Source of the DNA: Streptomyces sp. NBC_01485
GTDB lineage: Bacteria; Actinomycetota; Actinomycetes; Streptomycetales; Streptomycetaceae
DNA length: 64,000 bases
Direction: 5' to 3'
Assembly (NCBI RefSeq): GCF_036227125.1
Contig: NZ_CP109435.1
Coordinates: forward strand, 8,742,001-8,806,000
Positions 25,546 through 33,439 of the stretch are shown piece after piece (the stretch's first letter is position 1; each line of letters begins with the position of its first letter). The translations under genes and the position numbers were made by a program. The notes under the pieces were generated by a model, which ran no database searches, was not told where the DNA came from, and worked only from the letters and a program-made list of their open reading frames with translations.

Positions 25546-25770
25546 CGGCGCTGAGCTGCAACGGCCCGATGACCTCGTCGGCGCCTGCGGCATGCGCCGC
25601 GGCGGGCACCGAGGCGTCCCCTTCCGCGGTGGCCTGGCCGAGGGTGAGGTTCTCCCGCGCCGACAGACGCCGGTTCGCGTAGGACGCGGTAAGACGGCGA
25701 CACGCTCCCAGGTGGCATGCGCGTCCAGGCCCCTGGTGTCGGTGCCGTTCCAGGTGATCATTGAGGGGAG
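25546..25770 (-). pseudogene. ABC transporter ATPase fragment (frameshifted relic)
   Basis: One frame reads MITWNGTDTRGLDAHA and ERVAVLP, and a second frame, shifted right after it, reads RRLSARENLTLGQA and GADEVIGPLQ. Together they match the stretch between Walker A and the signature motif of an exporter-type ABC ATPase (Q-loop region). Walker A, the signature and Walker B are absent. It is a short degenerate remnant. Confidence 0.65.
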
Positions 25771-26009
25771 ATCATCGGTCACCGAGCCGCCTGGTGGTGC
25801 GTCAGCACCGGCAGGGCCCGCACCAACGCGGTCGTGTGCCGCGGATGCATGCGCTCCTTGGTCAGGAGAGAACTGGTTGCAGGGCAGTAGTCGCCGGAGC
25901 CGCTCTTCGATAGCGTACCGACCAGACGGTACGAATGGGTGTGCCCCACGCGCCGTCGTGTGCTCGATGAACAGCGACGTTTCATCCGCCACAGGACGGA
26001 GAGCCCCCC

Positions 26010-26915
26010 ATGACGCAGGAGCCCCTCATGACGCAGAACACGGACCGCGACAGTCTGGCCCTCGCGCGCCAGACCTGGAGAACTCTCGAGCCCTACCACG
26101 GGGCTGTGTACTTCTCGCCCGAAGCCGCAGGCCAGTACGCCGAGTTGGGCGTGGACGCCAGGACGGGGTACTTCGCGTCCCGCTCCGCCGCGCTCGGCGC
26201 CGCTCCGGCGGATCTGGTCATCGCCACGTTCTACAACTTCAATCCCCAACTGGTGCGCCGAGCCATACCCGCGGCATGGGAAGCCGCCACGCCGCAGCGG
26301 TTCGCCGCCGCCCGGCTCACCGGGATCGATGCCACGCTCCGCCGCATCCTCGGCGCGGACGTCTCCTCACCGGCGCTGGCCCGCGCGGCGGAATTGGCCC
26401 GTGCCGCGGCTGAAGTGACCGTGCGCCATCCACAAGGCCGCCCCCTCTTCGCCGCACACGCCGCACTGCCGTGGCCGAGCGCGCCCCACCTCGTGCTCTG
26501 GCACGCGCAGACTCTGCTGCGGGAGTTCCGTGGCGACGGTCACGTGGCGGCACTACTGACTGCCGGACTGAACGGGCTCGAGGCTCTCGTCACGCACGCC
26601 GCCACAGGCGACATCGACGCAGGGGTGCTGCGCGACTCGCGGGGATGGACGCCGGAGGAGTGGGGACAGGCCGTGCAGAACCTGCGTGAGCGTGGATGGC
26701 TCGACGACGGACCCCACCTGGCCTTGACCGAGGACGGTACGCGGCGCAGGGCGGAGATCGAGCACACCACCGACAGGCTGGCCGCCCTCCCTTTCATCAC
26801 GCTCGGTCCTGCCGCCTGCGCCGAACTTCGTTCGCTGGTGAGGCCGTTCAGCCTTGCGGTGGCCAAGGAGCTCCTGCCGTGGGCAGTCGCCCGCCTCAGC
26901 GAAGAGAGCGCATGA
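26010..26915 (+). CDS. SalK/SCO6745-like protein with C-terminal winged-helix region
   Basis: A 301-residue protein. The opening GAVYFSPEAAGQYAELG, the GYFASRSAALGAAPADLV stretch and the phrase ATFYNFNPQLVRRAIP are typical of the SalK/SCO6745 family common in Streptomyces. Residues about 180-260 look like a winged helix (WTPEEWGQAVQNLRERGWL). The biochemical role is not known. Two starts are possible, ATG 26010 and ATG 26028; the second has AGGAG at 6 bases. It stands alone with non-coding DNA on both sides. Confidence 0.8.
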   Translation: MTQEPLMTQNTDRDSLALARQTWRTLEPYHGAVYFSPEAAGQYAELGVDARTGYFASRSAALGAAPADLVIATFYNFNPQLVRRAIPAAWEAATPQRFAAARLTGIDATLRRILGADVSSPALARAAELARAAAEVTVRHPQGRPLFAAHAALPWPSAPHLVLWHAQTLLREFRGDGHVAALLTAGLNGLEALVTHAATGDIDAGVLRDSRGWTPEEWGQAVQNLRERGWLDDGPHLALTEDGTRRRAEIEHTTDRLAALPFITLGPAACAELRSLVRPFSLAVAKELLPWAVARLSEESA

Positions 26916-27113
26916 GAGAAGAGAGCGAGGTCGGGAATCCTCGACGGCGGGTCCATCCCGACGACCCCCGAAGCAGCCGAGGTGCCTGCGGCACTGCCCC
27001 GGCGCACATCGCCTGGCCTGTGGAGTTGAGGCGCCCCTCGACCGGCACAGGCTTCTCACCTGACTGAGCTGAGTAGCTGCGGTGCTTTTCCGGACTACGG
27101 AGCTGTCAGAGGC

Positions 27114-27602
27114 ATGCGCGGCGATCCCGACATGCTGGTGATGAGTGATGGTGCCCGCGTGGTGGCCGGACGGCCGACGAAGCCGAAGATCAGTGCGGCG
27201 ACAGCCAACCTGCAACGCGGCGATGTTGTGATCGTCGAACGTGTCGACGATGACGAGTCTGGCGATTGGTATGTGCAGGTGTTGATGCGCGAGGACAACA
27301 CCTTCCAGTCGGAGCACCGGGACGGAGCTCCAGCCGAGCACCACCAAACCCGAGCCGTCTCGCGCGAGACGGCTGTCGCGGCCGTGCTCGGCTGGGTAAG
27401 AGGTGAGCCCGACTGGAAGCGGGGGTCGTTTCGCGGCGTGTTGGGGAGTCACTGCCCGGATCTCGGCTTGATCAATCACCGTCGCGGTTCGCCATGGCTT
27501 CCAGGGCGAGGCAGGTCGGTGTCTGGCCGGTCCACAGTGTGCCTGCGGTGCCGGCCTCGACCTGCTCGGCGTACAGGCGAGCCTTGGATGCGATCACCGT
27601 GA
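27114..27602 (+). CDS. Hypothetical protein, possibly degenerate
   Basis: The first 115 residues have proper codon bias and a plausible fold: DVVIVERVDDDESGDWYVQ, then VSRETAVAAVLGWVRGEPDW. Small actinobacterial proteins with a similar EHRDG...W pattern occur, but I do not recognise this one for certain. After about 27,470 the frame runs antisense through the MerR gene and turns Arg/Pro-rich, so the original C terminus is probably lost. The frame is also open upstream of 27114, and no good ribosome site marks the start. Confidence 0.35.
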   Translation: MRGDPDMLVMSDGARVVAGRPTKPKISAATANLQRGDVVIVERVDDDESGDWYVQVLMREDNTFQSEHRDGAPAEHHQTRAVSRETAVAAVLGWVRGEPDWKRGSFRGVLGSHCPDLGLINHRRGSPWLPGRGRSVSGRSTVCLRCRPRPARRTGEPWMRSP

Positions 27603-27924
27603 GGTTCTCCGTCATCTGGGCCAGTTCGGCCCGCACGCGGGTCTCATGGGTGCGCAGGAGTTCAAGGCGTTGCTGTTCGTTGCCCGGACCGGCGGCGACC
27701 AGCTCGGCGTAGCGCCGGATGTCGGTCAGCGGCATGCCGCAGGCGCGGAAGCGGTTGCAGAGTTGGAGCCATTCGACGTCGAAGGCGGAGTAGCGGCGCC
27801 GCCCACCGCTGCTGCGTGCCACCGAGCCCAGCAGCAGTCCCTGTTTCTCGTAGTAGCGCAGGGTGTGGATGCCCAGCCCGGTGCGCTCGCTGACCTCGCC
27901 GATCGTGAGGCTGTCATCGCTCAT
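27472..27924 (-). CDS. MerR family transcriptional regulator
   Basis: A 150-residue protein with the MerR winged helix TIGEVSERTGLGIHTLRYYE, then KQGLL and RRRYSAFDVEWL, followed by a long dimerisation helix and a short effector tail. No Cys cluster for metals is seen, so an organic ligand is more likely. ATG 27924 is preceded by AAGGGGGG. It is divergent from the alpha/beta hydrolase gene and faces a canonical MerR operator. Confidence 0.9.
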   Translation of the reverse strand: MSDDSLTIGEVSERTGLGIHTLRYYEKQGLLLGSVARSSGGRRRYSAFDVEWLQLCNRFRACGMPLTDIRRYAELVAAGPGNEQQRLELLRTHETRVRAELAQMTENLTVIASKARLYAEQVEAGTAGTLWTGQTPTCLALEAMANRDGD

Positions 27925-27938
27925 GATCGCCCCCCTTC

Positions 27939-27969
27939 TTGACCTAGACCGAGGTCTAGATCGTAGCGT
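27939..27969 (+). promoter_or_regulatory. MerR-type promoter with 19-bp spacer and dyad operator
   Basis: A -35 box TTGACC (27939-27944) and a -10-like TAGCGT (27964-27969) are exactly 19 bp apart. In the spacer is the perfect dyad CTAGACC-GA-GGTCTAG (27944-27959). This over-long spacer with a central dyad is the hallmark of promoters that MerR proteins untwist. It reads toward the hydrolase and the broken SnoaL gene. Confidence 0.85.
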
Positions 27970-28008
27970 CGTCGACGTACCTCGACGAACGAACCTGGAG
28001 CATGCGTA

Positions 28009-28950
28009 ATGTCTCTTTCCCTCGACCCCGAGCTGGCCGCCGTGTTCGCCGCCAGTGCCGGTGACACCCCGGCCGAGCCGCTCAAGCCCGGTGACTGGAA
28101 GACCTGGCGGGACAGCGTTGCCGCTGTCTACCCGGTCCTGACCGCCGGTCTGGACCGGCCCGAGGTCGGGCATCAGGTGTTCACCGCGGCCACCTGGGAC
28201 GGGGCGTGGATCGATCTGCACTGGTTCACCCCGCCCGGCGTCACCGGCCCGACCGCGGCCGTCGTCCACGCCCACGGGGGTGCCCTGGTCGCCGGCGAGG
28301 TGGCGCACTTCGCACCGTTCATCGCCCAGTACGTCGCTGCCGCTGGGGTGCCGTTCCTGTCGGTGGAGTACCGGCTGGCCCTGGAGGTGACCGGCTCGAC
28401 TCTCACCGACGACGTATACACGGGGCTGGCCTGGCTGATCGAGCACGCGGACGAGCTGGGCGTGGACGCGGCCCGGATCGCGGTGATGGGCGAGAGCGCG
28501 GGCGCCACCCTGGCGGTGACCACGGCGATCCGCGCCCGCCAGGACGGCATCGGTCTGGCCCGGCAGATCCTCGTCTACCCCATGCTCGACAACAGCGACA
28601 CCCCGCTCGCCCCGCACCTGCACGCCTTCTCCGCCGACCTACACACCCTCAAGAACACCGCCTGGCAGCTCGTGCTCGGCGCCGCCCACGCCGGCGACGC
28701 GCCCGCGACGATCGTCCCCGCCCGCCTTCAGGACCACTCCGGCCTGCCCCCGGCCTACCTTGAGGTCGGCGAGCTCGACGCCTTCCGGGACGAGACCGTT
28801 GCCTACGCCCGGCGGCTGTGGTCAGCCGGCGTCAGTGCCGAACTGCATGTCCTGCCCGGCCTGAGCCACGGCTGGGACCACCTCGCCCCCGGCATCTCCG
28901 TGCACGCCGCGGTCCACGCCCGCCGCGTCACCCTTCTGAAGTCCCTGTGA
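28009..28950 (+). CDS. Alpha/beta hydrolase (HSL-type esterase)
   Basis: A 313-residue hydrolase of the hormone-sensitive-lipase group. The oxyanion-hole motif is AHGGALVAGE (HGG), the nucleophile elbow GESAGA, the acid EVGELDAFRD and the catalytic His in LSHGWDHLAP. It should hydrolyse a short-chain or aromatic ester, or a lactone. It is read from the MerR-type promoter, and 23 bases downstream began the SnoaL-like gene that the transposon has split, so the original unit was merR // hydrolase-snoaL. Confidence 0.9.
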   Translation: MSLSLDPELAAVFAASAGDTPAEPLKPGDWKTWRDSVAAVYPVLTAGLDRPEVGHQVFTAATWDGAWIDLHWFTPPGVTGPTAAVVHAHGGALVAGEVAHFAPFIAQYVAAAGVPFLSVEYRLALEVTGSTLTDDVYTGLAWLIEHADELGVDAARIAVMGESAGATLAVTTAIRARQDGIGLARQILVYPMLDNSDTPLAPHLHAFSADLHTLKNTAWQLVLGAAHAGDAPATIVPARLQDHSGLPPAYLEVGELDAFRDETVAYARRLWSAGVSAELHVLPGLSHGWDHLAPGISVHAAVHARRVTLLKSL

Positions 28951-29000
28951 ACAGCGACCAGCAAGGAAAGACCATGAGCACCCAGGACCTGCGCAAGCTC

Positions 29001-29005
29001 TACCT
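29001..29005. repeat. Target-site duplication TACCT, left copy
   Basis: TACCT directly abuts the left terminal inverted repeat and is repeated at 56185-56189 next to the right one. Five-base duplications are characteristic of the Tn3 family. Confidence 0.95.
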
Positions 29006-29040
29006 GAGGGTCAGCCGAGATACGGCCGAAAGGGATAGCA
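29006..29040. repeat. Left terminal inverted repeat of the Tn3-family element (35 bp)
   Basis: It reads GAGGGTCAGCCGAGATACGG and continues to GGGATAGCA at 29040. The reverse complement of 56150-56184 is identical apart from the outermost base (G here, C there), so 34 of 35 bases match. Length and GGGTCAGCCGAGATACGG-type sequence fit Tn3-family ends. Confidence 0.95.
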
Positions 29041-29065
29041 AAGCCTCTTGGTGTCCGTTTGGGGC

Positions 29066-29093
29066 TGTTCGTTAGGGGATCCCCCACCGAACA
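29066..29093. promoter_or_regulatory. Candidate resolvase binding site (res-like palindrome 1)
   Basis: TGTTCG at 29066-29071 and CGAACA at 29088-29093 are inverted over 28 bp, with the self-complementary GGGGATCCCC inside. Twenty-eight bp is the size of res subsite I in Tn3-type systems. A second 28-bp palindrome with related arms follows at 29163. Confidence 0.6.
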
Positions 29094-29162
29094 ACCGTGA
29101 TCTTGGAACGGCGGGATGGGCGACCTGCGGTGAAGGCGTCTCATTTAGGGCGTCCTGTGATC

Positions 29163-29190
29163 TGTACGGTGAAAGGGGGCTATCCGTACA
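29163..29190. promoter_or_regulatory. Candidate resolvase binding site (res-like palindrome 2)
   Basis: TGTACGG (29163-29169) and CCGTACA (29184-29190) are perfect inverted arms spanning 28 bp, the same length and TGTnCG/CGnACA pattern as palindrome 1, 97 bp further on. It ends 8 bases before the resolvase start, so binding would also repress the gene. Confidence 0.6.
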
Positions 29191-29198
29191 CTCGTGGC

Positions 29199-29780
29199 GT
29201 GAACGAATCCATCGGGTATGCCCGCTGCAGTCTTGACGAACAGGACCTCACTGCGCAGCGAGGCATCCTGCTCGGACTTGGCGTCGCTGAGGACCGCATC
29301 TACCTCGACCACGGGCTCACCGGCACCAACCGCGACCGCCCCGGCCTCGACCAGGCGCTCGCCGCCGTCCGCGCCGGGGATACCCTCGTCGTCCCCAAGC
29401 TCGATCGGCTCGCCCGCTCGGTGCCCGACGCCCGCAACATCGGCGACTCCCTCATCACCCGCGGCGTCACGCTGGCGCTGGGCGGCACCCTCTACGACCC
29501 GGCCGACCCGATGGGCAAGATGTTCTTCAACATCCTGGCCACCTTCGCCGAGTTCGAGGTGGATCTCCTGCGGATGAGGACCCGCGAGGGCATAGCCGTC
29601 GCACGCTCCAAGGGGAAGCTCAAGGGCAAGCAGCCCAAGCTGACGGCCCGGCAGCAGGCCCACCTTGTCAAAGAACACCGCAGCGGCGAGCACACGATCG
29701 CCGACCTCGCCGAGTTGTTCTCCGTGAGCCGGGCGACGGTGTACCGGGTCCTGGAACGCGCCGGGAACACTGACCGGTAG
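29199..29780 (+). CDS. tnpR: Small serine resolvase of the Tn3-family transposon
   Basis: A 193-residue recombinase. The catalytic serine is Ser11 in GYARCSLDEQD, followed by the conserved KLDRLARSVPDA, FFNILATFAEFEVDLL and ERTREGIA-like helix, and ends with a Hin-type helix-turn-helix (HTIADLAELFSVSRATVYRVL). It resolves cointegrates after replicative transposition. GTG 29199 is chosen because homology begins right after it; the nearest purine-rich site is rather far upstream. Earlier in-frame starts exist. Confidence 0.9.
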   Translation: MNESIGYARCSLDEQDLTAQRGILLGLGVAEDRIYLDHGLTGTNRDRPGLDQALAAVRAGDTLVVPKLDRLARSVPDARNIGDSLITRGVTLALGGTLYDPADPMGKMFFNILATFAEFEVDLLRMRTREGIAVARSKGKLKGKQPKLTARQQAHLVKEHRSGEHTIADLAELFSVSRATVYRVLERAGNTDR

Positions 29781-29835
29781 AAAACCGCCGTGACGGCAGC
29801 TAGTGCAGTCGCGGTCCGGGACTCGGAGCCTCATC

Positions 29836-29845
29836 GCCTAAAGTC
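29836..29845. repeat. 10-bp target duplication of the IS4-family element, left copy
   Basis: GCCTAAAGTC precedes the left inverted repeat and recurs at 33888-33897 after the right one. Length fits the 9-13 bp duplications of the IS4 family. Confidence 0.9.
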
Positions 29846-29979
29846 CAAGGCCGTGAAGTTACGGCTTCGGAGGCGCTGACAAGTACGCGCTGATCTGCGG
29901 TGACTCAGGACGTGAGAAGCGGAGCCCCGGTAGAACTGGCAGTCGACCAAGACAGCCGTTCACAGCACCGGAGGCTCCG

Positions 29980-30911
29980 CTGTCCGATCAGTGTGTCATC
30001 ACGCGTGAAATCACGGTAGCCAAGGGCTTGTTCGCCCCCGGGCACCTGGGGGAACTCACCCGGATCGTCCCGTTCGATATGGTCGATGCGGCCCTCACCG
30101 AGACCGGCGCCGTCCAGCAGCGAATGCGGAAGATCCCCGCCCGGGTGGTGGTCTACCTGCTGCTGGCCGCCGCCCTGTTCGAGGACTGCGGCTACCTGGC
30201 CGTCTGGCGCAAACTCACCGCCGGTCTGGAGGCGATACCGGTCGCGAGGATCACCGGCACGGCGCTCTGGGGCGCCCGGGCCCGTCTCGGTGTCCGCCCC
30301 ATGCGGGCCCTGTTCGACCTGTTGCGCGGGCCGGCCACGGCGATCCGTACCGTCGGCGCCCGTTTCAAGGGGCTGCTGACCGTCGCGATCGACGGCACCT
30401 ACCTCGACGTCCCCGACAGCCCGCCGCACCGGGCCCGTCTGGGCAAGAGCACCAACCAGTACGCGACCTCCGGCTACCCGCAGATCTGCCTGACCGCGCT
30501 GGTGGCCTGCGGCACCCGCGCGGTCCTGGACGCCGCCTTCGGCTCCCGGTCCAGCGGCGAGACCGTCTACGGCAAGCGGCTGATGCGCTCGCTGCACGAC
30601 GGCATGATCGTGTTACTGGACCGGGGCTTCTCCGGCAATACGTTCCTGGCCGCCGTCGCCGCCACCGAGGCCGCCTTCCTCGCCCGCGTCTCGGCCGCCC
30701 GCAGACCGCCGGTCCTGGCCCGCTTCGACGACGGCTCCCACCTCTCCCGCTTCGGCGGCATCGAGGTCCGCATCATCGAGTGCGAGATCACCATCACCAC
30801 CAGCCAGGGCCGCCGGACCGGCCTCTACCGACTGGCCACCAACCTCCTCGACCACCACCGATACCCCGCATCCGACCTGGTCAGCCTGTATCACGAGCGG
30901 TGGGAAGTGGA
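29980..30911 (+). pseudogene. IS4-family transposase, 5-prime part (interrupted)
   Basis: Encodes the first 310 residues of the DDE transposase: REITVAKGLFAPGHLGELT, the first Asp in TVAIDGTYLDVPDS, and the second in VLLDRGFSGNTF. The start appears to be CTG 29980, with GGAGG 5 bases upstream; homologues begin at the matching MSDQ. The frame is cut at codon E311, after HERWEV. The remainder is at 33440-33874. Joined at the shared GA dinucleotide the two parts give an intact 454-codon frame. Confidence 0.9.
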
Positions 30912-30918
30912 GATGTGT

Positions 30919-30936
30919 CAACCACAGTGCACTCAT
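30919..30936. repeat. Left recombinase arm motif of the nested element
   Basis: On the minus strand it reads ATGAGTGCACTGTGGTTG, starting 7 bases inside the GA core. The right copy matches it at 15 of 18 positions in inverted orientation. It overlaps the stop codon of the recombinase gene. Confidence 0.7.
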
Positions 30937-33119
30937 ATATGCGGGTTGGCGGCGTGAACCTGGTTGTCTCGCTCTGCTTCGGGTGGGTCGGTCCAGCGTA
31001 GGCGGGTGTAGTAGCCGTGGGGGCGGTTGCGTCGTTCGCGGAGTTCGGCGAGATCGTCGGGGTCGGCTTTGATGATCCACCGCCTGGGCGGTTCGGCTTG
31101 TCGGCGTGAGGTGACCCAGTCGCGTTGAATCCAGGTGTAGAGAGTGATGGCGGGCATGTCCAGGGCGCGGGCGAGGTCCGCGAGCCACCATTCGTGTTCG
31201 CCGGGGGCGTCAGGACTGGTGGGGGCCTGGTCCGGTTGTGGGGTGGTGGTGTGGCAGCCGAGGCGTCGCAGCAGGTTGCCGATGCCGGCCGGGCCGAAGT
31301 GCTCGTTGCGTTTGGGAGGGCGGAAGCCCTCGGCGTCGACCTGGCGGGCGATCTGCGTGGGAGTCCTGCCGGCCGCGTGCAGGGCCCTCAGCCGCTCGAC
31401 CAGCTGGGGGTAGTAGCTGAGCTGGTCCAGTCGGGCGACCGGGCGCACGGATTCGCCGCTGCTGGTGCGGCCGCCGGCCCAGGTGATGGTGACCGTGACG
31501 CGTTCGCTGGTGCCCAGCACGGTGAGCGTGATGTCCTCGACGAGCGCGCGGACGATCTGTTTGCGGTCCTTGTCCGTCGTGGTGGGAGCCGTCCACAAGC
31601 CCGGGATGTCCTGGGCGAGGGTGGCAATGGTGTGGCGCTCGGCATCGGTGAGGATGCGCGGGCGGGCGGCGAGGACGCGGTCGTGCTCCTCGGTCAAATG
31701 CTGCTGATCGGCCAGGGCCTGTTCCCAGTCCTTCTCCAACTGCCGTACCACCAGGCGGTTCTCCGGTTCGGCCAGGCGGTAGCAGCGGCGGGCCCGGTCC
31801 ACGGTGATCGCGGCGCGTTCCAGGCGCTGGGCCCAGATCTGTTCCAGGGCGGCCCGGTCGGCCTGCACCTGCTCGGCCGCCCGCAGCGAGACCTCTATCG
31901 CGGCCGGCGCCAGGGCCTGGAGCACGGCGGCGGTCACGAAAGCGTCGATGCAGGCCCCGGACAGGGACTGGCAGGGTGCGGCGGCGCCGTAGTCGCCGGC
32001 CAGGCGCGCGCAGCGGTACTCGGGCACCGTTCCCCTCTCGCGCACGTGGTAGCCCACCGCCATCCTGCGTCCGCACAGACCGCACCGGGCCAGGCCCGAC
32101 AGCAGCGCGGAGCCGGCCCGGGGCGAGCCGCGGGCGTCGGAGCGCGAGGCATTGGCGGCCAACTGGGCCAGGTTGGCCCGGTAGTGGTCCTCGGTGATGT
32201 AGGCGGGCAGGATCCCGGGGATGAAAACCAGCCAGTCGTCCTCGGCCCGCACCACCCGTCCGGTGCTCGGCCTGCCCGGCTGCTGGCGGCGGGCCTCGAC
32301 CCGCCGCCGCCCGTAAGCGTAGATTCCCGCGTAGACGGGGCTGTGCAGCATGCACTGCAACGTCATCCGGTTCGGGCGGCGCCACTCCAGCTCGCCCTTG
32401 TCCGGACCGCCCCGCAGCCGGACCCCCAGCTCGACGCCGTGGTCGACCAGCCAGCGCAGCACCGCGTGCAAGGTGGTGAGCTCGGCGAACTTGGCGAAGA
32501 CCAGCCGCACCACCGTCTGGACCTGCTCGTCCGGGTCGAGCACGGCCTCGCCCGAGGGACGGCGCAGGTAGCCGATCGGCAGCGGCACGGCCAGCTCGCC
32601 GCGGCGGGCCTTGTTCAACCGCCCGGCCTGCATCCGCTGCTTGATCAGGTGGAGTTCCGCCTCCGCCAGCGTCCCCTTGAGACCCAGCAGCAACCTGTCG
32701 TTGTACTCGCCGGGGTCGTAGACGCCATCGGTGTCGGCCAGCAACGCCCCGGAGATCGCGCACAACTCCATGAGCTGGTACCAGTCCCGGCCCGCGCGGG
32801 CCAGCCGCGACATCTCGATGCCCAGCACCAGGCCGACGTGGTCCATCCCGATCTCGGTGACCAGCCGCTGGAACCCGGTGCGGGCCACCGCGCTGGAACC
32901 GGACTTGCCCAGGTCCTCATCGATGACCATGACCCGATCGGCCGACCAGCCCAGCGCGACCGCCCGGTCCACCAGGGCGTACTGCAGCCGGGTCGACTCC
33001 TGATGGTCCAGAACCTGCTGCCGGGAGGACTGCCGAATGTAGATCACCGCGAGTCTGGCGATCGCCCGGTCCGTCACCTTGCTCCGCGAGACCTGCTCCC
33101 ACGGCATCAACGCCGTCAT
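30933..33119 (-). CDS. Large serine recombinase
   Basis: A 728-residue recombinase. The N-terminal resolvase domain has the catalytic Ser in VIYIRQSSRQQ and the LVLGIEMSRLARAGRDW motif. A Recombinase domain follows (HSPVYAGIYAYGRRRVEA), then a zinc ribbon (RCGLCGRRMAVGY with a second Cys near YRCARLAGD), a long coiled coil around residues 415-480 and a C-terminal extension with a helix-turn-helix-like segment. It would integrate or excise the 2.53-kb element. The gene overlaps the small upstream frame by 4 bases. All visible key residues are intact. Confidence 0.92.
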   Translation of the reverse strand: MTALMPWEQVSRSKVTDRAIARLAVIYIRQSSRQQVLDHQESTRLQYALVDRAVALGWSADRVMVIDEDLGKSGSSAVARTGFQRLVTEIGMDHVGLVLGIEMSRLARAGRDWYQLMELCAISGALLADTDGVYDPGEYNDRLLLGLKGTLAEAELHLIKQRMQAGRLNKARRGELAVPLPIGYLRRPSGEAVLDPDEQVQTVVRLVFAKFAELTTLHAVLRWLVDHGVELGVRLRGGPDKGELEWRRPNRMTLQCMLHSPVYAGIYAYGRRRVEARRQQPGRPSTGRVVRAEDDWLVFIPGILPAYITEDHYRANLAQLAANASRSDARGSPRAGSALLSGLARCGLCGRRMAVGYHVRERGTVPEYRCARLAGDYGAAAPCQSLSGACIDAFVTAAVLQALAPAAIEVSLRAAEQVQADRAALEQIWAQRLERAAITVDRARRCYRLAEPENRLVVRQLEKDWEQALADQQHLTEEHDRVLAARPRILTDAERHTIATLAQDIPGLWTAPTTTDKDRKQIVRALVEDITLTVLGTSERVTVTITWAGGRTSSGESVRPVARLDQLSYYPQLVERLRALHAAGRTPTQIARQVDAEGFRPPKRNEHFGPAGIGNLLRRLGCHTTTPQPDQAPTSPDAPGEHEWWLADLARALDMPAITLYTWIQRDWVTSRRQAEPPRRWIIKADPDDLAELRERRNRPHGYYTRLRWTDPPEAERDNQVHAANPHI

Positions 33120-33416
33120 GACAGCACCGCCTCACCGCTCGCGCCAGTCGCCGGCGGGATCGCGGCCAGCCTCCGGGCCGCCAGCACCACCAGCCACCGC
33201 ACCGCCACCTGGCGATTCACCTGCGGCAGCAGCGTCCACGTCTCCTCGCCCGGCACCTGCCGGGCCTGGCTCTGGGGCAGCCGCCCCCTGCGTCGTCCAC
33301 GACGACTCGCCTTCCATCCCACGAACTCGGGCCCGCAGCCGTTCGACCAGCTCGACCAGCCGCAACAGACCCTCACGTGCGATTATCGGCGCTTCACCCT
33401 CCTGATGGCTATTCAT
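33116..33416 (-). pseudogene. Small accessory gene of the recombinase element, apparently frameshifted
   Basis: One frame starts ATG 33416 with MNSHQEGEAPIIAREGLLRL and runs coherently for about 40 residues. The second half reads sensibly only in another frame: LPQSQARQVPGEETWTLLPQ, then VNRQVAVRWLVVLAARRL, ending at TGA that overlaps the recombinase ATG. A single indel near 33,295 would join them into about 100 residues. Whether this is decay, a sequencing error or programmed frameshifting cannot be told. The function is unknown. Confidence 0.5.
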
Positions 33417-33432
33417 AAGTGCAGTGTGCTTG
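33415..33432. repeat. Right recombinase arm motif of the nested element
   Basis: Reads ATAAGTGCAGTGTGCTTG on the plus strand, 7 bases from the right GA core, matching the inverted left motif at 15 of 18 bases. Confidence 0.7.
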
Positions 33433-33439
33433 GGTGATT

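Larger units (their letters stand above)
28974..29075 (+). pseudogene. 5-prime fragment of a SnoaL-like gene, cut by the Tn3 transposon
   Basis: AAGGAAAG precedes ATG 28974. The first 11 codons, MSTQDLRKLYL, are native. The frame then enters the left inverted repeat and stops at 29075 after 22 foreign codons. The rest of the gene lies at 56185-56565. Joining the halves at the 5-bp duplication gives RKLYLDYIEAINAREF in frame. Confidence 0.9.

Noticed and set aside
25188..25682. A 17-codon frame and a 147-codon frame starting at 25239 behind GGAGG
   Set aside because: The larger frame loses coding character after about 60 codons and runs through the GACGG repeat; its start overlapping the short frame may be chance. 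At most it is a broken gene.
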